Source: Flexistipes sinusarabici DSM 4947 (GTDB lineage Bacteria > Chrysiogenota > Deferribacteres > Deferribacterales > Flexistipitaceae). From it: a stretch of 64,000 bases of DNA. Below the pieces are notes generated by a model. It did no database searches. It was given only the letters and a program-made list of their open reading frames with translations, and had not been told where the DNA came from. Positions 8,616 through 16,930 of this stretch are shown one piece after another (within the stretch, counting starts at the first letter, position 1; every line of letters starts with the position of its first letter). The DNA lies in contig NC_015672.1 in the NCBI RefSeq assembly GCF_000218625.1, positions 372,001 through 436,000 of the forward strand, in the 5' to 3' direction. A program made the position numbers and the translations under genes.

Positions 8616-9952
8616 AAACCTTCCTTAAAAGAAATTAATGGATTTATCCCAACTAATTTTCTCACTAAAATTACTTTCACAATGTTAGAAAAAGTAAATA
8701 TTAAAGCAGTTGATATCGCAGCACCTATAAGTCCAAAGCTTTTCACAAAAAAAACACATAAAATAACATTCAATAAGGCAAATAATAAAGAAACTTTACT
8801 TTGAACTTTTTCGTTTCCAGTCATAACCATAATTGTCCCTATAGCACCTGTTCCAATGTTAACCATTTGTCCAAAAGATAAAATAACTAAAGCCCAGTAA
8901 GCATTTACAAATTCATTTCCCCAAATACTTAAAATCTTATCACCGAATAAAACAAACACAGTAAAAATAAATATTCCAATAAACAAAAGTCCAACCGTTA
9001 CCCTTTGTATCATTTTTTCCATTTGTTTAATATCATTGTTTTCATAAAGACTAGCAATTTTTGGCGCTAAGGAAGAATTTGCAATTTGCAAGAAAAAAAC
9101 ACATAAAAATGCAAGCCGGGTTGCAATTGTATAAATTCCCACTTCTTCTGCACTTCTAAATATCCCCATTATAATAACATCTGTGTTGCTAAGCAAAATT
9201 CCAGATATTGAAACAACAAAAAGAGGTAGTGATGTTTTTGCCAGTTTTTTAACGATTAATTTTCTTTTACTTTTGTATTTATACAAAAGTTTCCAATAAA
9301 AAAATACAAACACAGTTACAAATATACGACCAATTGCATAGCAAATAGCAACATTAATAATACTTAAACTATACTTTGAAAACCACAAAAATATTAACAG
9401 CAATCCAGTAATAGCAATACTTAATGTCTGTTCAACCAAATTACTTTGCCATATTTTCCGGTAACCCACAAAAGCCGAAGAAAACAATATAGAAAGCATT
9501 TGGGGTGTCAAAGCAATTAAAAAAATCATTAAAGGATAAGACAAACGTGGCTCATTAAAAAGATTATAAGACATCCATGGAGAAATCAAAATGAAAGAAA
9601 TTGTGATTATTAAAGTAATGGAACCATTAAAAAAATATGCAGTATGCATCACATTACCTATATGAGAATAGTTTTTCTTACTATATGCAATAGCAACTTC
9701 TTTTATAATAACTTGCCTCATTCCTAATAGCCCAAATATTATTAAAATATTTATAATACGATTACTTAGGTTAATAATACCAAGTCCACCTGCTCCAATC
9801 GTTCGGCTTAATAAAATGGTTACAAACAAACCGATAACTGTACCACTGAACTTTACTATAGTTGAGGCAAAAGATTTGCTATATACTTCAAGAGTATGTT
9901 CATCTAAAAAAGAAATTTTCTTTTTTAGATGGTAGATAAAGTTACCTACCAT
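8612..9952 (-). CDS. Wzx-like polysaccharide flippase (MATE/MOP superfamily)
   Basis: This is a 446-residue integral membrane protein with about 12 predicted helices. The N-terminal half carries FSGTVIGLFVTILLSRTIGA and GLGIINL, the usual start of oligosaccharide flippases. SGILLSNTDVIIMGIFRSAE and VGIYTIATRL around residues 250-280 are the mid-protein signature. It would flip undecaprenyl-linked repeat units across the inner membrane for the Wzy-like enzyme at 3042. A second flippase of the same superfamily is at 25183, suggesting two glycans or two locus modules. Confidence 0.88.
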   Translation of the reverse strand: MVGNFIYHLKKKISFLDEHTLEVYSKSFASTIVKFSGTVIGLFVTILLSRTIGAGGLGIINLSNRIINILIIFGLLGMRQVIIKEVAIAYSKKNYSHIGNVMHTAYFFNGSITLIITISFILISPWMSYNLFNEPRLSYPLMIFLIALTPQMLSILFSSAFVGYRKIWQSNLVEQTLSIAITGLLLIFLWFSKYSLSIINVAICYAIGRIFVTVFVFFYWKLLYKYKSKRKLIVKKLAKTSLPLFVVSISGILLSNTDVIIMGIFRSAEEVGIYTIATRLAFLCVFFLQIANSSLAPKIASLYENNDIKQMEKMIQRVTVGLLFIGIFIFTVFVLFGDKILSIWGNEFVNAYWALVILSFGQMVNIGTGAIGTIMVMTGNEKVQSKVSLLFALLNVILCVFFVKSFGLIGAAISTALIFTFSNIVKVILVRKLVGINPLISFKEGL

Positions 9953-10136
9953 AGAATAAACTCAAAATCTTTTTTATTCTAATCATTGATATAACACCTC
10001 TCTTTAAAACATCACTTTGTTTAGTAGCTTATTAATACAGTAGAGATTGAATAATAATAAGCCGGATCTAAAGCGAAATGAATCTCTAATGGGAATAGAC
10101 CTTTCATTTAAGTGTAATTTGGGGTCGTGTCTTAAC

Positions 10137-10166
10137 CCCCGTGAAGTAGTTATGCGCTTCACAGGG
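10137..10166. repeat. Palindrome CCCCGTGAAG / CTTCACAGGG
   Basis: Arms of 10 nt (10137-10146 and 10157-10166) flank a 10-nt loop, with one C/A mismatch. Arm sequence and right edge (CACAGGGCTGG) resemble the outer stems of the palindromes at 10994, 38612, 48646 and 48775, so it is probably a reduced copy of the same family. Confidence 0.5.
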
Positions 10167-10282
10167 CTGGTATTTGACATTCGCGTCTTTTATCCCACAT
10201 CTTTTTTGTAACGCTCTCAATCATTTTTGATAATTCCTTTATATTTAGTTATTTGTGGTTATTCGATAGTATATTCAGTCGT

Positions 10283-10323
10283 ATATTTAGAGTTTTCTTT
10301 TTATCGTGTCAATGAAGTTATTC
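10283..10323 (-). pseudogene. Fossil 3' end of a four-helix-bundle gene
   Basis: On the minus strand this stretch reads NNFIDTIKRKL-stop or near it, the same C-terminus as the intact four-helix gene at 38074-38430. Near-identical copies occur at 32042-32085 and 37842-37885, in each case with no gene body attached. The constant core is about 35 bp. It most likely marks the place where such a gene was lost. Confidence 0.55.
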
Positions 10324-10337
10324 AGATTATTCAACAT

Positions 10338-10434
10338 AGTTGAGGAGGTTGATGAAGTTGATATGGTTGAGAGGGTTGAGGTAGAAACAGTTGAAGTAGT
10401 TGATGGAGTTGATGGAGTTGAGATAGTTGATAAA
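10338..10434. repeat. GTTGA-word array, left flank of four-helix gene 1
   Basis: About 100 bp consist of degenerate words of 6-12 nt such as GGTTGA, AGTTGAT and GGAGTTGAT. The array touches the stop codon of the gene at 10437. The reverse-complement words (CATCAACCCTCTCAACC) start directly at the other end of that gene (10802), so the gene sits between inverted arrays. Confidence 0.75.
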
Positions 10435-10436
10435 GT

Positions 10437-10802
10437 TTAGCATGTTTGTGACCTTCTCAATGAGTTTATCATATAAGCAATTTTACTGGCATCGGATCTT
10501 AAATCCTGCAAATCATTTTCTGATATATAACCTATATCTTTTGCTATTTCAAGCTGACAAAGAACTTCCATTAATGAACTATAAGCAATTTGTGAAAAAT
10601 GTGCCTGATCTTTTTTGGATTTCCGAGAAGAGCCCTCGGCAAGGTTCGATGCAACAGAAACTGCTGCTCTTCTAAGCTGAGAAACCAGACCAAACTTTTC
10701 TTCATTTGGAAAATTTTCGGTGTTTTTATAAATCTTTGTTGCAAAATTTTTGGACAGCTTCCAAACCTCTAATTTTTCAAAAGGAAAAACATAATCTGCC
10801 AC
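10437..10802 (-). CDS. Four-helix-bundle protein (S23/rRNA-IVS family), copy 1
   Basis: The 121 residues match the family first seen as ORFs inside 23S rRNA intervening sequences and related to the Avd protein of diversity-generating retroelements. FEKLEVWKLSKNFATKIY opens helix 1, FGLVSQLRRAAVSVASNLAEG spans helices 2-3, and LMEVLCQLEIAKDIGYI is the third-helix signature. It probably forms a small oligomeric RNA-binding bundle. That comes from family knowledge, and its role here is unknown. The start is GTG (10802), preceded by GAGAGGG, so the GTTGA array supplies the ribosome-binding site. About 233 bp (10585-10818) are identical to 34464-34697. Confidence 0.85.
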   Translation of the reverse strand: MADYVFPFEKLEVWKLSKNFATKIYKNTENFPNEEKFGLVSQLRRAAVSVASNLAEGSSRKSKKDQAHFSQIAYSSLMEVLCQLEIAKDIGYISENDLQDLRSDASKIAYMINSLRRSQTC

Positions 10803-10834
10803 ATCAACCCTCTCAACCTCTTCAACCTTTACCT
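10802..10834. repeat. TCAAC-word array, right flank of four-helix gene 1
   Basis: CATCAACCCTCTCAACC followed by TCTTCAACC and TTTACC words. This is the reverse complement of the left array at 10338-10434, giving the gene terminal-inverted-repeat-like ends of variable words. Confidence 0.75.
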
Positions 10835-10902
10835 TTCTTTTCTAATTCTTCAAAGTTTGCCATAACTCAATCCTTGCTCCTTGCACCTTGGCCCTTGATT
10901 CT

Positions 10903-10929
10903 AAAATTTCAAAAGGAAAAACATAATCA
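10903..10929 (-). pseudogene. Fossil 5' end of a copy-1-type four-helix gene
   Basis: A 27-bp block repeats the first codons of the gene at 10437, including the part encoding DYVFPFEIL. It is followed by unrelated sequence instead of the rest of the gene. Another copy lies at about 38570-38600. The gene-free gap 10803-11215 otherwise holds word repeats and the palindrome at 10994. Confidence 0.5.
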
Positions 10930-10993
10930 AGCCCGCCGAATTGACTCCGTACTTCACAGGGCAAGCTATTTCAACATTTATCAACTTCCTCAA

Positions 10994-11061
10994 CCCCGGT
11001 GAAATGGATTTCATCCCTATTAAATAAGCTCCACATTTAATTGGATAAATATTTCACGGGG
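10994..11061. repeat. Palindromic element folding as a three-way junction
   Basis: Outer arms CCCCGGTGAAAT (10994-11005) and ATTTCACGGGG (11051-11061) pair with one bulged G. Inside are two independent hairpins: GGAT-TTC-ATCC (11006-11016) and ATTAAAT / ATTTAAT (11019-11025 and 11035-11041). The same architecture, with other sequences, is seen at 48646 and 48775. Confidence 0.6.
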
Positions 11062-11097
11062 CAGGCCTTCTCAACCGTTGCCTCTGCCTCTCATTTT

Positions 11098-11150
11098 TCC
11101 CATTTATTTCCATTTCACGTTCTCACGTTTTCACGTTCTCACGTCATCAC
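11098..11150. repeat. Solo array of TTCTCACG words
   Basis: Tandem degenerate words (TTTCACG, TTCTCACG, TTTTCACG) lie in the gap before pglF. No gene is attached. It is the same word family that flanks the four-helix gene at 36139 and occurs at 22306-22379 and 23110-23200. Confidence 0.6.
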
Positions 11151-11215
11151 ACATTACCCATAACGGCATCTACCACTGCGTTTTCTAAAATATTCAAAAA
11201 TCTTTTTGTTGTATT

Positions 11216-13069
11216 TTATCCTGTATAAAAAGGCACAAGCTGTTTGATTCTGGCGATTATTTCCTCATCGGTACAGCATTCCATAATACCCTGTATGTTT
11301 GATGTTAATGTATTAAAATCATATTCAGTGCTTCCTCTAGCAATATATATTTTTTCGTGGGTTGTTGTATTTGTACCCTCTTCGGCTGTCAGTATCTCCT
11401 CAAACAGCTTTTCCCCCGGTCTTAATCCTGTAAATTTAATTTCTATATCTTCATAAGGCTCCAGATTTTGGAGTTTAATAAGCTCTTCAGCAATTGAAAC
11501 TATTTTAACCGGTTCGCCCATATCAAGCACAAACACCTCTCCGCCTTCCCCCATAGATGCTGCCTGAAACACAAGCAAAACGGCTTCGGGAATTGTCATA
11601 AAGTATCTTTTAATTTCCGGATGTGTTACCGTGACAGGTCCTCCCTGTTTTATCTGATTCAGGAAAACAGGAACGACACTGCCTCTGCTCCCCAGCACAT
11701 TACCGAATCTTACCGAGATAAAATCGGTATCGCTGCTTTTCTTATCAAGGGTAGTTAAAATCATTTCCGATATTCTCTTTGTGGCACCCATTATGCTTGT
11801 CGGGCTGACAGCTTTGTCCGTGGATATGTTTATAAACTTTTCAACTCCATAAGCCGAAGCGGTTTGTGCAAGATAATATGTACCCATTACATTTGTACAA
11901 AATGCTTCTTTGGGAAAATATTCCATTAGCGGGACATGTTTATACGCAGCCGAATGAAAAATTATATCGATTTTCTCCTTTTTAAAAAGATTATCAAGCG
12001 TACTTTTATTTCTTATATCACCCACCCAGGGGACAACAGTAGTGGAATTTCCGTTATTTAACAGCAAAAGCTCATTTGTTAAATCAAAAAGTTCCGTCTC
12101 ATCAATCTCAAAACATACAATCCTCACAGGGGAAAATTGCATAATTTGTCTCGCTATTTCCGAGCCAATCGATCCGCCCGCACCTGTTATCAATACTGAC
12201 CTGTTTTCAACCATATCCCGAATTTTATTATTTTCCACCTGCACAACATTTCTCGCAAGCAAATCCTCAACATTAATATCCCGGATATCCGTTACATCAA
12301 GTGTTCTGTCTCTCATTTGGTAAATAGAAGGAGCAATCTTAATCTCATTTATATTATGCTGCTTAGCCGCCTCAACTATTTCCCTGATTTCTTTGTGAGT
12401 AATGGAAGGGTTGGCAATAATAACGGCTTCAATGATATTCTTATCCAAAATTTCATATATCTTTTCATATCCCACATATACGGGGATATTTGATATCATT
12501 ACTCCCTTTTTTGTAATATCGTTGTCAATAAAGCAATAAGGATAAAAAACCTGTTTTTCATCCCGCAGCAGTTCACGGGCGATCCTTTCACCCTGAGTAT
12601 TGGCACCTACAATGAGTGTTTTTGTTCTGGAGGATGAGTTGGTAAAAAGAATCTCATTGTAAATACGTTTTGAAATTCTAAACGTGCAGATGAGAAGAGT
12701 TGAAATAATAAAATCCAGGATAGGGATAGAACGGGGTACAAGCACAGTATCTCTAAACATCAAAAATAAAATATCCACAGCAAAAAAGATGACAAAAAAT
12801 ATAAAGAAAGATACTGTAATTTTGTAAAATTCGCTCAGACTGACAAATTTCCAGCTGATTTTATACTGACCGAACAAGTTGAGAAGAAAAATTTTTATCA
12901 GAACAACGGGTATAAATGTAATATTCGCTTGAAATACAAAATCATGACTAAAGTTAAAATCGAATCTTAAAAGAAAAGACAGATAATAGCTGAAAGTGAG
13001 AAGTATCAAATCACCGATGAGAAAAAACAAAGCCCTTTTGATCTGAGTGGGTCTTAAAATATTGCTCAA
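11216..13069 (-). CDS. pglF: UDP-GlcNAc 4,6-dehydratase, membrane-bound PglF/CapD/WbpM family
   Basis: At 617 residues this is the long form of the family. Four membrane helices occupy residues 10-130. A CoA-binding-like Rossmann domain follows (LIVGANTQGERIAREL, about 150-165), then the catalytic SDR domain (VLITGAGGSIGSEIARQI, about 293-310). The active-site region STDKAVSPTSIMGATKR has Met in place of the usual SDR Tyr, a mark of UDP-GlcNAc 4,6-dehydratases of this group. It makes the 4-keto-6-deoxy sugar used by the aminotransferase gene next to it. The two genes overlap by 4 bp (ATGA). It is the last gene of a pglB-pglC-pglE-pglF operon. Confidence 0.88.
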   Translation of the reverse strand: MSNILRPTQIKRALFFLIGDLILLTFSYYLSFLLRFDFNFSHDFVFQANITFIPVVLIKIFLLNLFGQYKISWKFVSLSEFYKITVSFFIFFVIFFAVDILFLMFRDTVLVPRSIPILDFIISTLLICTFRISKRIYNEILFTNSSSRTKTLIVGANTQGERIARELLRDEKQVFYPYCFIDNDITKKGVMISNIPVYVGYEKIYEILDKNIIEAVIIANPSITHKEIREIVEAAKQHNINEIKIAPSIYQMRDRTLDVTDIRDINVEDLLARNVVQVENNKIRDMVENRSVLITGAGGSIGSEIARQIMQFSPVRIVCFEIDETELFDLTNELLLLNNGNSTTVVPWVGDIRNKSTLDNLFKKEKIDIIFHSAAYKHVPLMEYFPKEAFCTNVMGTYYLAQTASAYGVEKFINISTDKAVSPTSIMGATKRISEMILTTLDKKSSDTDFISVRFGNVLGSRGSVVPVFLNQIKQGGPVTVTHPEIKRYFMTIPEAVLLVFQAASMGEGGEVFVLDMGEPVKIVSIAEELIKLQNLEPYEDIEIKFTGLRPGEKLFEEILTAEEGTNTTTHEKIYIARGSTEYDFNTLTSNIQGIMECCTDEEIIARIKQLVPFYTG

Positions 13070-14178
13070 TCAATCACCTTTTTCACAATTTTTGCTATTT
13101 TCAATACATCTTCGCACTCCAGAGCAGTCCCGGAAGGCAGGCATACACCTTTTTCAAAAAGTTTTTCAGAAATTTCTCCGCCGAGAGCTTTGCTATTTTT
13201 AAAAACAGGCTGCATATGCATAGGTTTCCATAACGGTCTTGCTTCTATATCTTCAATTTCCAGAGCCTTTATGATTTTTTCAGGAGCTGTATCAAATAGT
13301 GTAGTGGTCAACCAGCGGTTTCCCCTTGAATTGGGCAATTCCGGCATGAATTCGGCACTTTCATTCAATTCTTCCCGGTAAATATCAAAAATTTCCCGTT
13401 TTTTTCTTACCCTCTCTTCCAGTACTTCCATCTGAGCGACCCCGATTGCAGCAAGCACATTACTCATTCTGTAGTTATATCCGAGCTCAGTGTGTTCGTA
13501 ATAAGGTTTATCTTCCTTTGCCTGCGTGGAGTAATACCTGGCTTTATCTATAAACGCTTTATTGTTACTGATAAGCATACCACCGCCGGAAGTTGTCAGT
13601 ATTTTATTACCATTAAAAGATAATATACCAAAATCACCAAATGTACCTGAATGTCTCCCCTTATAAAAAGCTCCAAGTGATTCGGCAGCATCCTCTATTA
13701 AGTAAACATTATAATAATCACATATTTCTTTTATTGTATCAATTTCGGCGCACTGTCCGTACAAATGCGTCAGAATTACAGCTTTGGGAAGTTTTTGTGA
13801 TGAAGCGACTCTTTTCACAAATTCTCTTCTCAGTAAATCCGGATCCATGTTCCAGGATTTGTAATCACTGTCAACAAATGTCAGAGCAGCCCTTTCATAT
13901 TTAACCGGAGCTACAGATCCTATAAAATTAAGTGAGGATGCAAACACTTCATCCTCATCGCTTATCTGCAATACCTTTAAAGCTAAGTGCATAGCCGCAG
14001 TGCCGCTGCTGAGTGCCAAAGCATATTTGGCACCCGTATATTTTTTTACACTCTCTTCAAATTTATTTACGTACTCTCCGAGAGGCGCGATATAATTACT
14101 TTCAAAGACTTTCTTTATATACTCCAGCTCTCTGCCTGACATATGCGGCGGACTGAGAAAAATACGATTAACAGTCAA
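13066..14178 (-). CDS. pglE: PglE-like UDP-4-keto sugar aminotransferase (DegT/DnrJ/EryC1/StrS)
   Basis: This 370-residue PLP enzyme opens with IFLSPPHMSGRELEYIKKVF and NYIAPLGEYV, which closely resembles Campylobacter PglE. SSGTAAMHLAL binds the cofactor phosphate, EDAAESLGA carries the Asp that contacts the pyridine nitrogen, and SFNGNKILTTSGGGML holds the Schiff-base Lys. It would convert the PglF product to UDP-4-amino-4,6-dideoxy-GlcNAc. No pglD-type acetyltransferase lies in this operon, so whether the sugar is acetylated to diNAc-bacillosamine cannot be told from the window. Confidence 0.87.
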   Translation of the reverse strand: MTVNRIFLSPPHMSGRELEYIKKVFESNYIAPLGEYVNKFEESVKKYTGAKYALALSSGTAAMHLALKVLQISDEDEVFASSLNFIGSVAPVKYERAALTFVDSDYKSWNMDPDLLRREFVKRVASSQKLPKAVILTHLYGQCAEIDTIKEICDYYNVYLIEDAAESLGAFYKGRHSGTFGDFGILSFNGNKILTTSGGGMLISNNKAFIDKARYYSTQAKEDKPYYEHTELGYNYRMSNVLAAIGVAQMEVLEERVRKKREIFDIYREELNESAEFMPELPNSRGNRWLTTTLFDTAPEKIIKALEIEDIEARPLWKPMHMQPVFKNSKALGGEISEKLFEKGVCLPSGTALECEDVLKIAKIVKKVID

Positions 14179-14187
14179 TAAAATCTC

Positions 14188-14781
14188 CTAATGAACAATT
14201 GTCTTATAAATATAATACAAATCCTTATAAAAAGAATAATTCTCTATATATTCTTTATTGATTCTGACTTTATCAGTCCAGATAATTTTCCTGTTATACT
14301 CTTCAGGATTGGCTTTGTCAGCCAAAAGTTCTTCTTCATTTCTGTATTTCAGAGAAGCTGGTCCGGTAATTCCCGGTCTTATACTTAATATAATTCTGTT
14401 TTCACCTGTCAGCTTGTCGGCAAAACCTTCAACATCCGGTCTGGGACCCACGAAACTCATTTGTCCCAGTAAAACATTTATCAATTGGGGTAGCTCATCG
14501 ATTTTTGTTTTGCGCCAGAATTTTCCCAAAGCAGTAATTCTCTTATCATTACCCGTGGTTACAGTACTTTCATTGACAGAGTCTCTCATTGTCTTTATTT
14601 TGAACAAGGGGAAAAGTTTACCGTTTCTGCCCACTCTGTACTGAATAAACAATCCCAAACTTTTCGTCTCTATACTTGCCATTATAGCCGCTAATACAAT
14701 TAACCACCATAATACTATTAAACCTAATAACGAAAAAATTATATCAAATGCCCTTTTTGTAATTCTCTGTCTATTATTCAT
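14188..14781 (-). CDS. pglC: PglC-like monotopic phosphoglycosyl transferase
   Basis: This is about 197 residues from the ATG at 14781, which directly follows the pglB stop. An ATG at 14814 would add 11 residues and overlap pglB. The N-terminal re-entrant hydrophobic helix (AFDIIFSLLGLIVLWWLIVL) follows RITKR. The catalytic Asp-Glu pair is in TKIDELPQLINVL, and MSFVGPRPDVEG is the family signature. It transfers a phospho-sugar from UDP-(bacillosamine-type sugar) to undecaprenyl phosphate, the committed step of glycan assembly for PglB. The length matches minimal PglC rather than the larger WbaP type. Confidence 0.88.
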   Translation of the reverse strand: MNNRQRITKRAFDIIFSLLGLIVLWWLIVLAAIMASIETKSLGLFIQYRVGRNGKLFPLFKIKTMRDSVNESTVTTGNDKRITALGKFWRKTKIDELPQLINVLLGQMSFVGPRPDVEGFADKLTGENRIILSIRPGITGPASLKYRNEEELLADKANPEEYNRKIIWTDKVRINKEYIENYSFYKDLYYIYKTIVH

Positions 14782-14782
14782 A

Positions 14783-16846
14783 CTAATCTGATAAAATGCC
14801 TTTACCAACATCACCCTGTTTTACCTTGAAGGCTCTCGCTACAGGAAAATTATTGTAAACCTCTTCAAAATACGTTTTATCGTAATTACCCAGAATATAC
14901 TGCTGATTAAAGTTTGACTTATATACACTTTCACTGAGCAGCTGTACACCTAAGATTCTGTTCTGGTTTATTAATATCTGAACATACACGCCTTCACTAT
15001 ACGGATAATCCTGAGCTTTAGAGACATAGCCGTCATTTACAAAGACAACTTTCCTTAAAGGAATTCTTCTATTTCCTGCAACAAGTACCCCATCAGGGAT
15101 ATTTACTGTATAGTTCCCACAGCTTAATACATTATTGCGAAAAGATGTGCATCGCAAATTCTGATAACCTGTATTGTTGCTGCTTTTTGATTGAAAATCC
15201 CAGTTACCGAAAAAGCTTATAGCTCCGTATTTGCCTATCATGTCATTTGTGTAAAGAAGGTAAACATTATCGTTATTCTCCAGTTCACCGCTGTAATCCA
15301 GAACACTATTCAGCATAAATTCAGGTGATTTATTGTCATCCATCATTTGCTTTATAGATTTAAAACCTTTATCATCAAAATAGTTAATCATATTGTAAAA
15401 TTTCGTCTGATTATCCATTGTATATGCTTTGCCGACAAAATATGTCCTGCTGCCTCCATGAAGCCCGCCGTCATGATATGTATAAAAATCACCGATATCC
15501 ATCAAAGCATATCCGTAGTCCCACCAGGAAAAAATGGCTGAGTTATCAGGTGCTTTCTCCTTAAGCTCAATAAAAGATTTAGTTATGGGAGCTGAAATTG
15601 AAGGTCTGGGGATGTATGAAAAGGCTGTAAAATTAGTAGTAAGGAAGAAAAAGATAAACATTATCGCAGCACTGCTGATATGAATCACAAAACTGTTTTC
15701 TCTCTTTAGTGCGTACTTATACGCATATTTTACCGCCAGATAAATAATAAACCCGAGTCCGATACCCACAAAAGGGGATAAAAACATTGAGAACCTGTTT
15801 GAAGTTACAAACGCCATGCAACCTAATCCCAGCATAGGCAAAAGCAGCAACATGCGTTTAAAATGAATAACAAAGAGAGCTACAGAGCCAGCCAAACCGA
15901 GAACAGCGAGATACACATTTCCATAAAGCATATTGAGTATTTCCATATAGTTTTTCTGCTGTGTTTCAGTTATGGTCTTTAATATATTGGGGAAAACAAT
16001 CTCAGCACCCTTACCGCCTTCACTGACATTGAAAAAATATTTAGAAGCAAGAAAACTGTACAGTGTTTTTACACTGAATATAAAATTCAAAGGATTACAA
16101 AATAAAACAAAGATGCCGGCTGTAATTAATATTGTTTTCTTTGGAACTTTATTTAAATAAAGCGTGAGTAATAAAATGACAAAATAACCTATCATTCCGG
16201 CGTCTGCAACCTTATGTACCTCGCTTAAGAATATAAAAGCTATCCCTGCAACAGCCGCAAATATATACCGGTGAATATCTTTTTTACTAATCGCCACCGC
16301 CAGCAGCAACAGACCTATCAGAGTCGGCACCAACAGCACCAAGCCGTCAGTATCAACCCTGCCGGTGGAAGCCCTCACATAATAAGCCCAGCTGAATGTA
16401 CCTATAAGTCCGCCCAAAATTCCTGAAAATCCGCCGCCGGCAAGATAAAGATAAATTATCAAGGGAATTATAAAAAGGCTCGCCAGTATATTTGAAAGTT
16501 TAATCCCTCCCACATAAATAGAATCGTACCCCTCGCTATTAAAAAAATTATCAGCTGTTGCAATCAATGTACTTAAATACGGTATCTTATCAGGATAACT
16601 TCTAACATCAGGATACCCTCTCAAGTCCTTTTCTTTTTCCGCCGCCACCCCGTTCTCTTTGTCCCTGGCATACCGAAGCCACTTGTACGCATCAAGGGTG
16701 GTCATAGCAGTGTAGTTATCAACAAAATACGCATCTTTATTTTGTTGCCATTTATCAAACTGCTGAGATCTTTTATATAAAGAAATACTGAAAACAATTA
16801 CCGAAGATATTAATAATAAAATAAAAATACCAAGGGTTTTCTTCAT
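14783..16846 (-). CDS. pglB: PglB/STT3 oligosaccharyltransferase
   Basis: The 687-residue protein has about 13 membrane helices and then a soluble periplasmic domain from about residue 420. TTLDAYKWLRYAR near residue 50 carries the first catalytic Asp. RASTGRVDTDGLVLLVPTL at about 158-176 is the second DxD loop. SWWDYGYALMDIGD near residue 442 is the WWDYG sequon-binding motif of all oligosaccharyltransferases. It transfers lipid-linked glycan to Asn of secreted proteins. The ATG is preceded by GGAGG with 7-nt spacing. It is the first gene of the pglB-C-E-F operon. Length and motifs are intact. Confidence 0.93.
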   Translation of the reverse strand: MKKTLGIFILLLISSVIVFSISLYKRSQQFDKWQQNKDAYFVDNYTAMTTLDAYKWLRYARDKENGVAAEKEKDLRGYPDVRSYPDKIPYLSTLIATADNFFNSEGYDSIYVGGIKLSNILASLFIIPLIIYLYLAGGGFSGILGGLIGTFSWAYYVRASTGRVDTDGLVLLVPTLIGLLLLAVAISKKDIHRYIFAAVAGIAFIFLSEVHKVADAGMIGYFVILLLTLYLNKVPKKTILITAGIFVLFCNPLNFIFSVKTLYSFLASKYFFNVSEGGKGAEIVFPNILKTITETQQKNYMEILNMLYGNVYLAVLGLAGSVALFVIHFKRMLLLLPMLGLGCMAFVTSNRFSMFLSPFVGIGLGFIIYLAVKYAYKYALKRENSFVIHISSAAIMFIFFFLTTNFTAFSYIPRPSISAPITKSFIELKEKAPDNSAIFSWWDYGYALMDIGDFYTYHDGGLHGGSRTYFVGKAYTMDNQTKFYNMINYFDDKGFKSIKQMMDDNKSPEFMLNSVLDYSGELENNDNVYLLYTNDMIGKYGAISFFGNWDFQSKSSNNTGYQNLRCTSFRNNVLSCGNYTVNIPDGVLVAGNRRIPLRKVVFVNDGYVSKAQDYPYSEGVYVQILINQNRILGVQLLSESVYKSNFNQQYILGNYDKTYFEEVYNNFPVARAFKVKQGDVGKGILSD

Positions 16847-16930
16847 AGTGTAACCTCCGAGTCAGACAACGGTATAAAATATATCAAAATACAAATCAAT
16901 ATCATCTTTAAAAATTAAAGTAAAATCAAT

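Larger units (their letters stand above)
9953..10436. other. Gene-free repeat-rich gap left of four-helix gene 1
   Basis: No gene is visible. The gap contains a palindrome (10137-10166), a short stretch of TTATTTGTGGTTATTCG-type words (about 10243-10285), a fossil 3' end of a four-helix-bundle gene (10283-10323) and a long array of GTTGA words (10338-10434) that runs into the 3' end of the four-helix gene at 10437. Confidence 0.6.
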
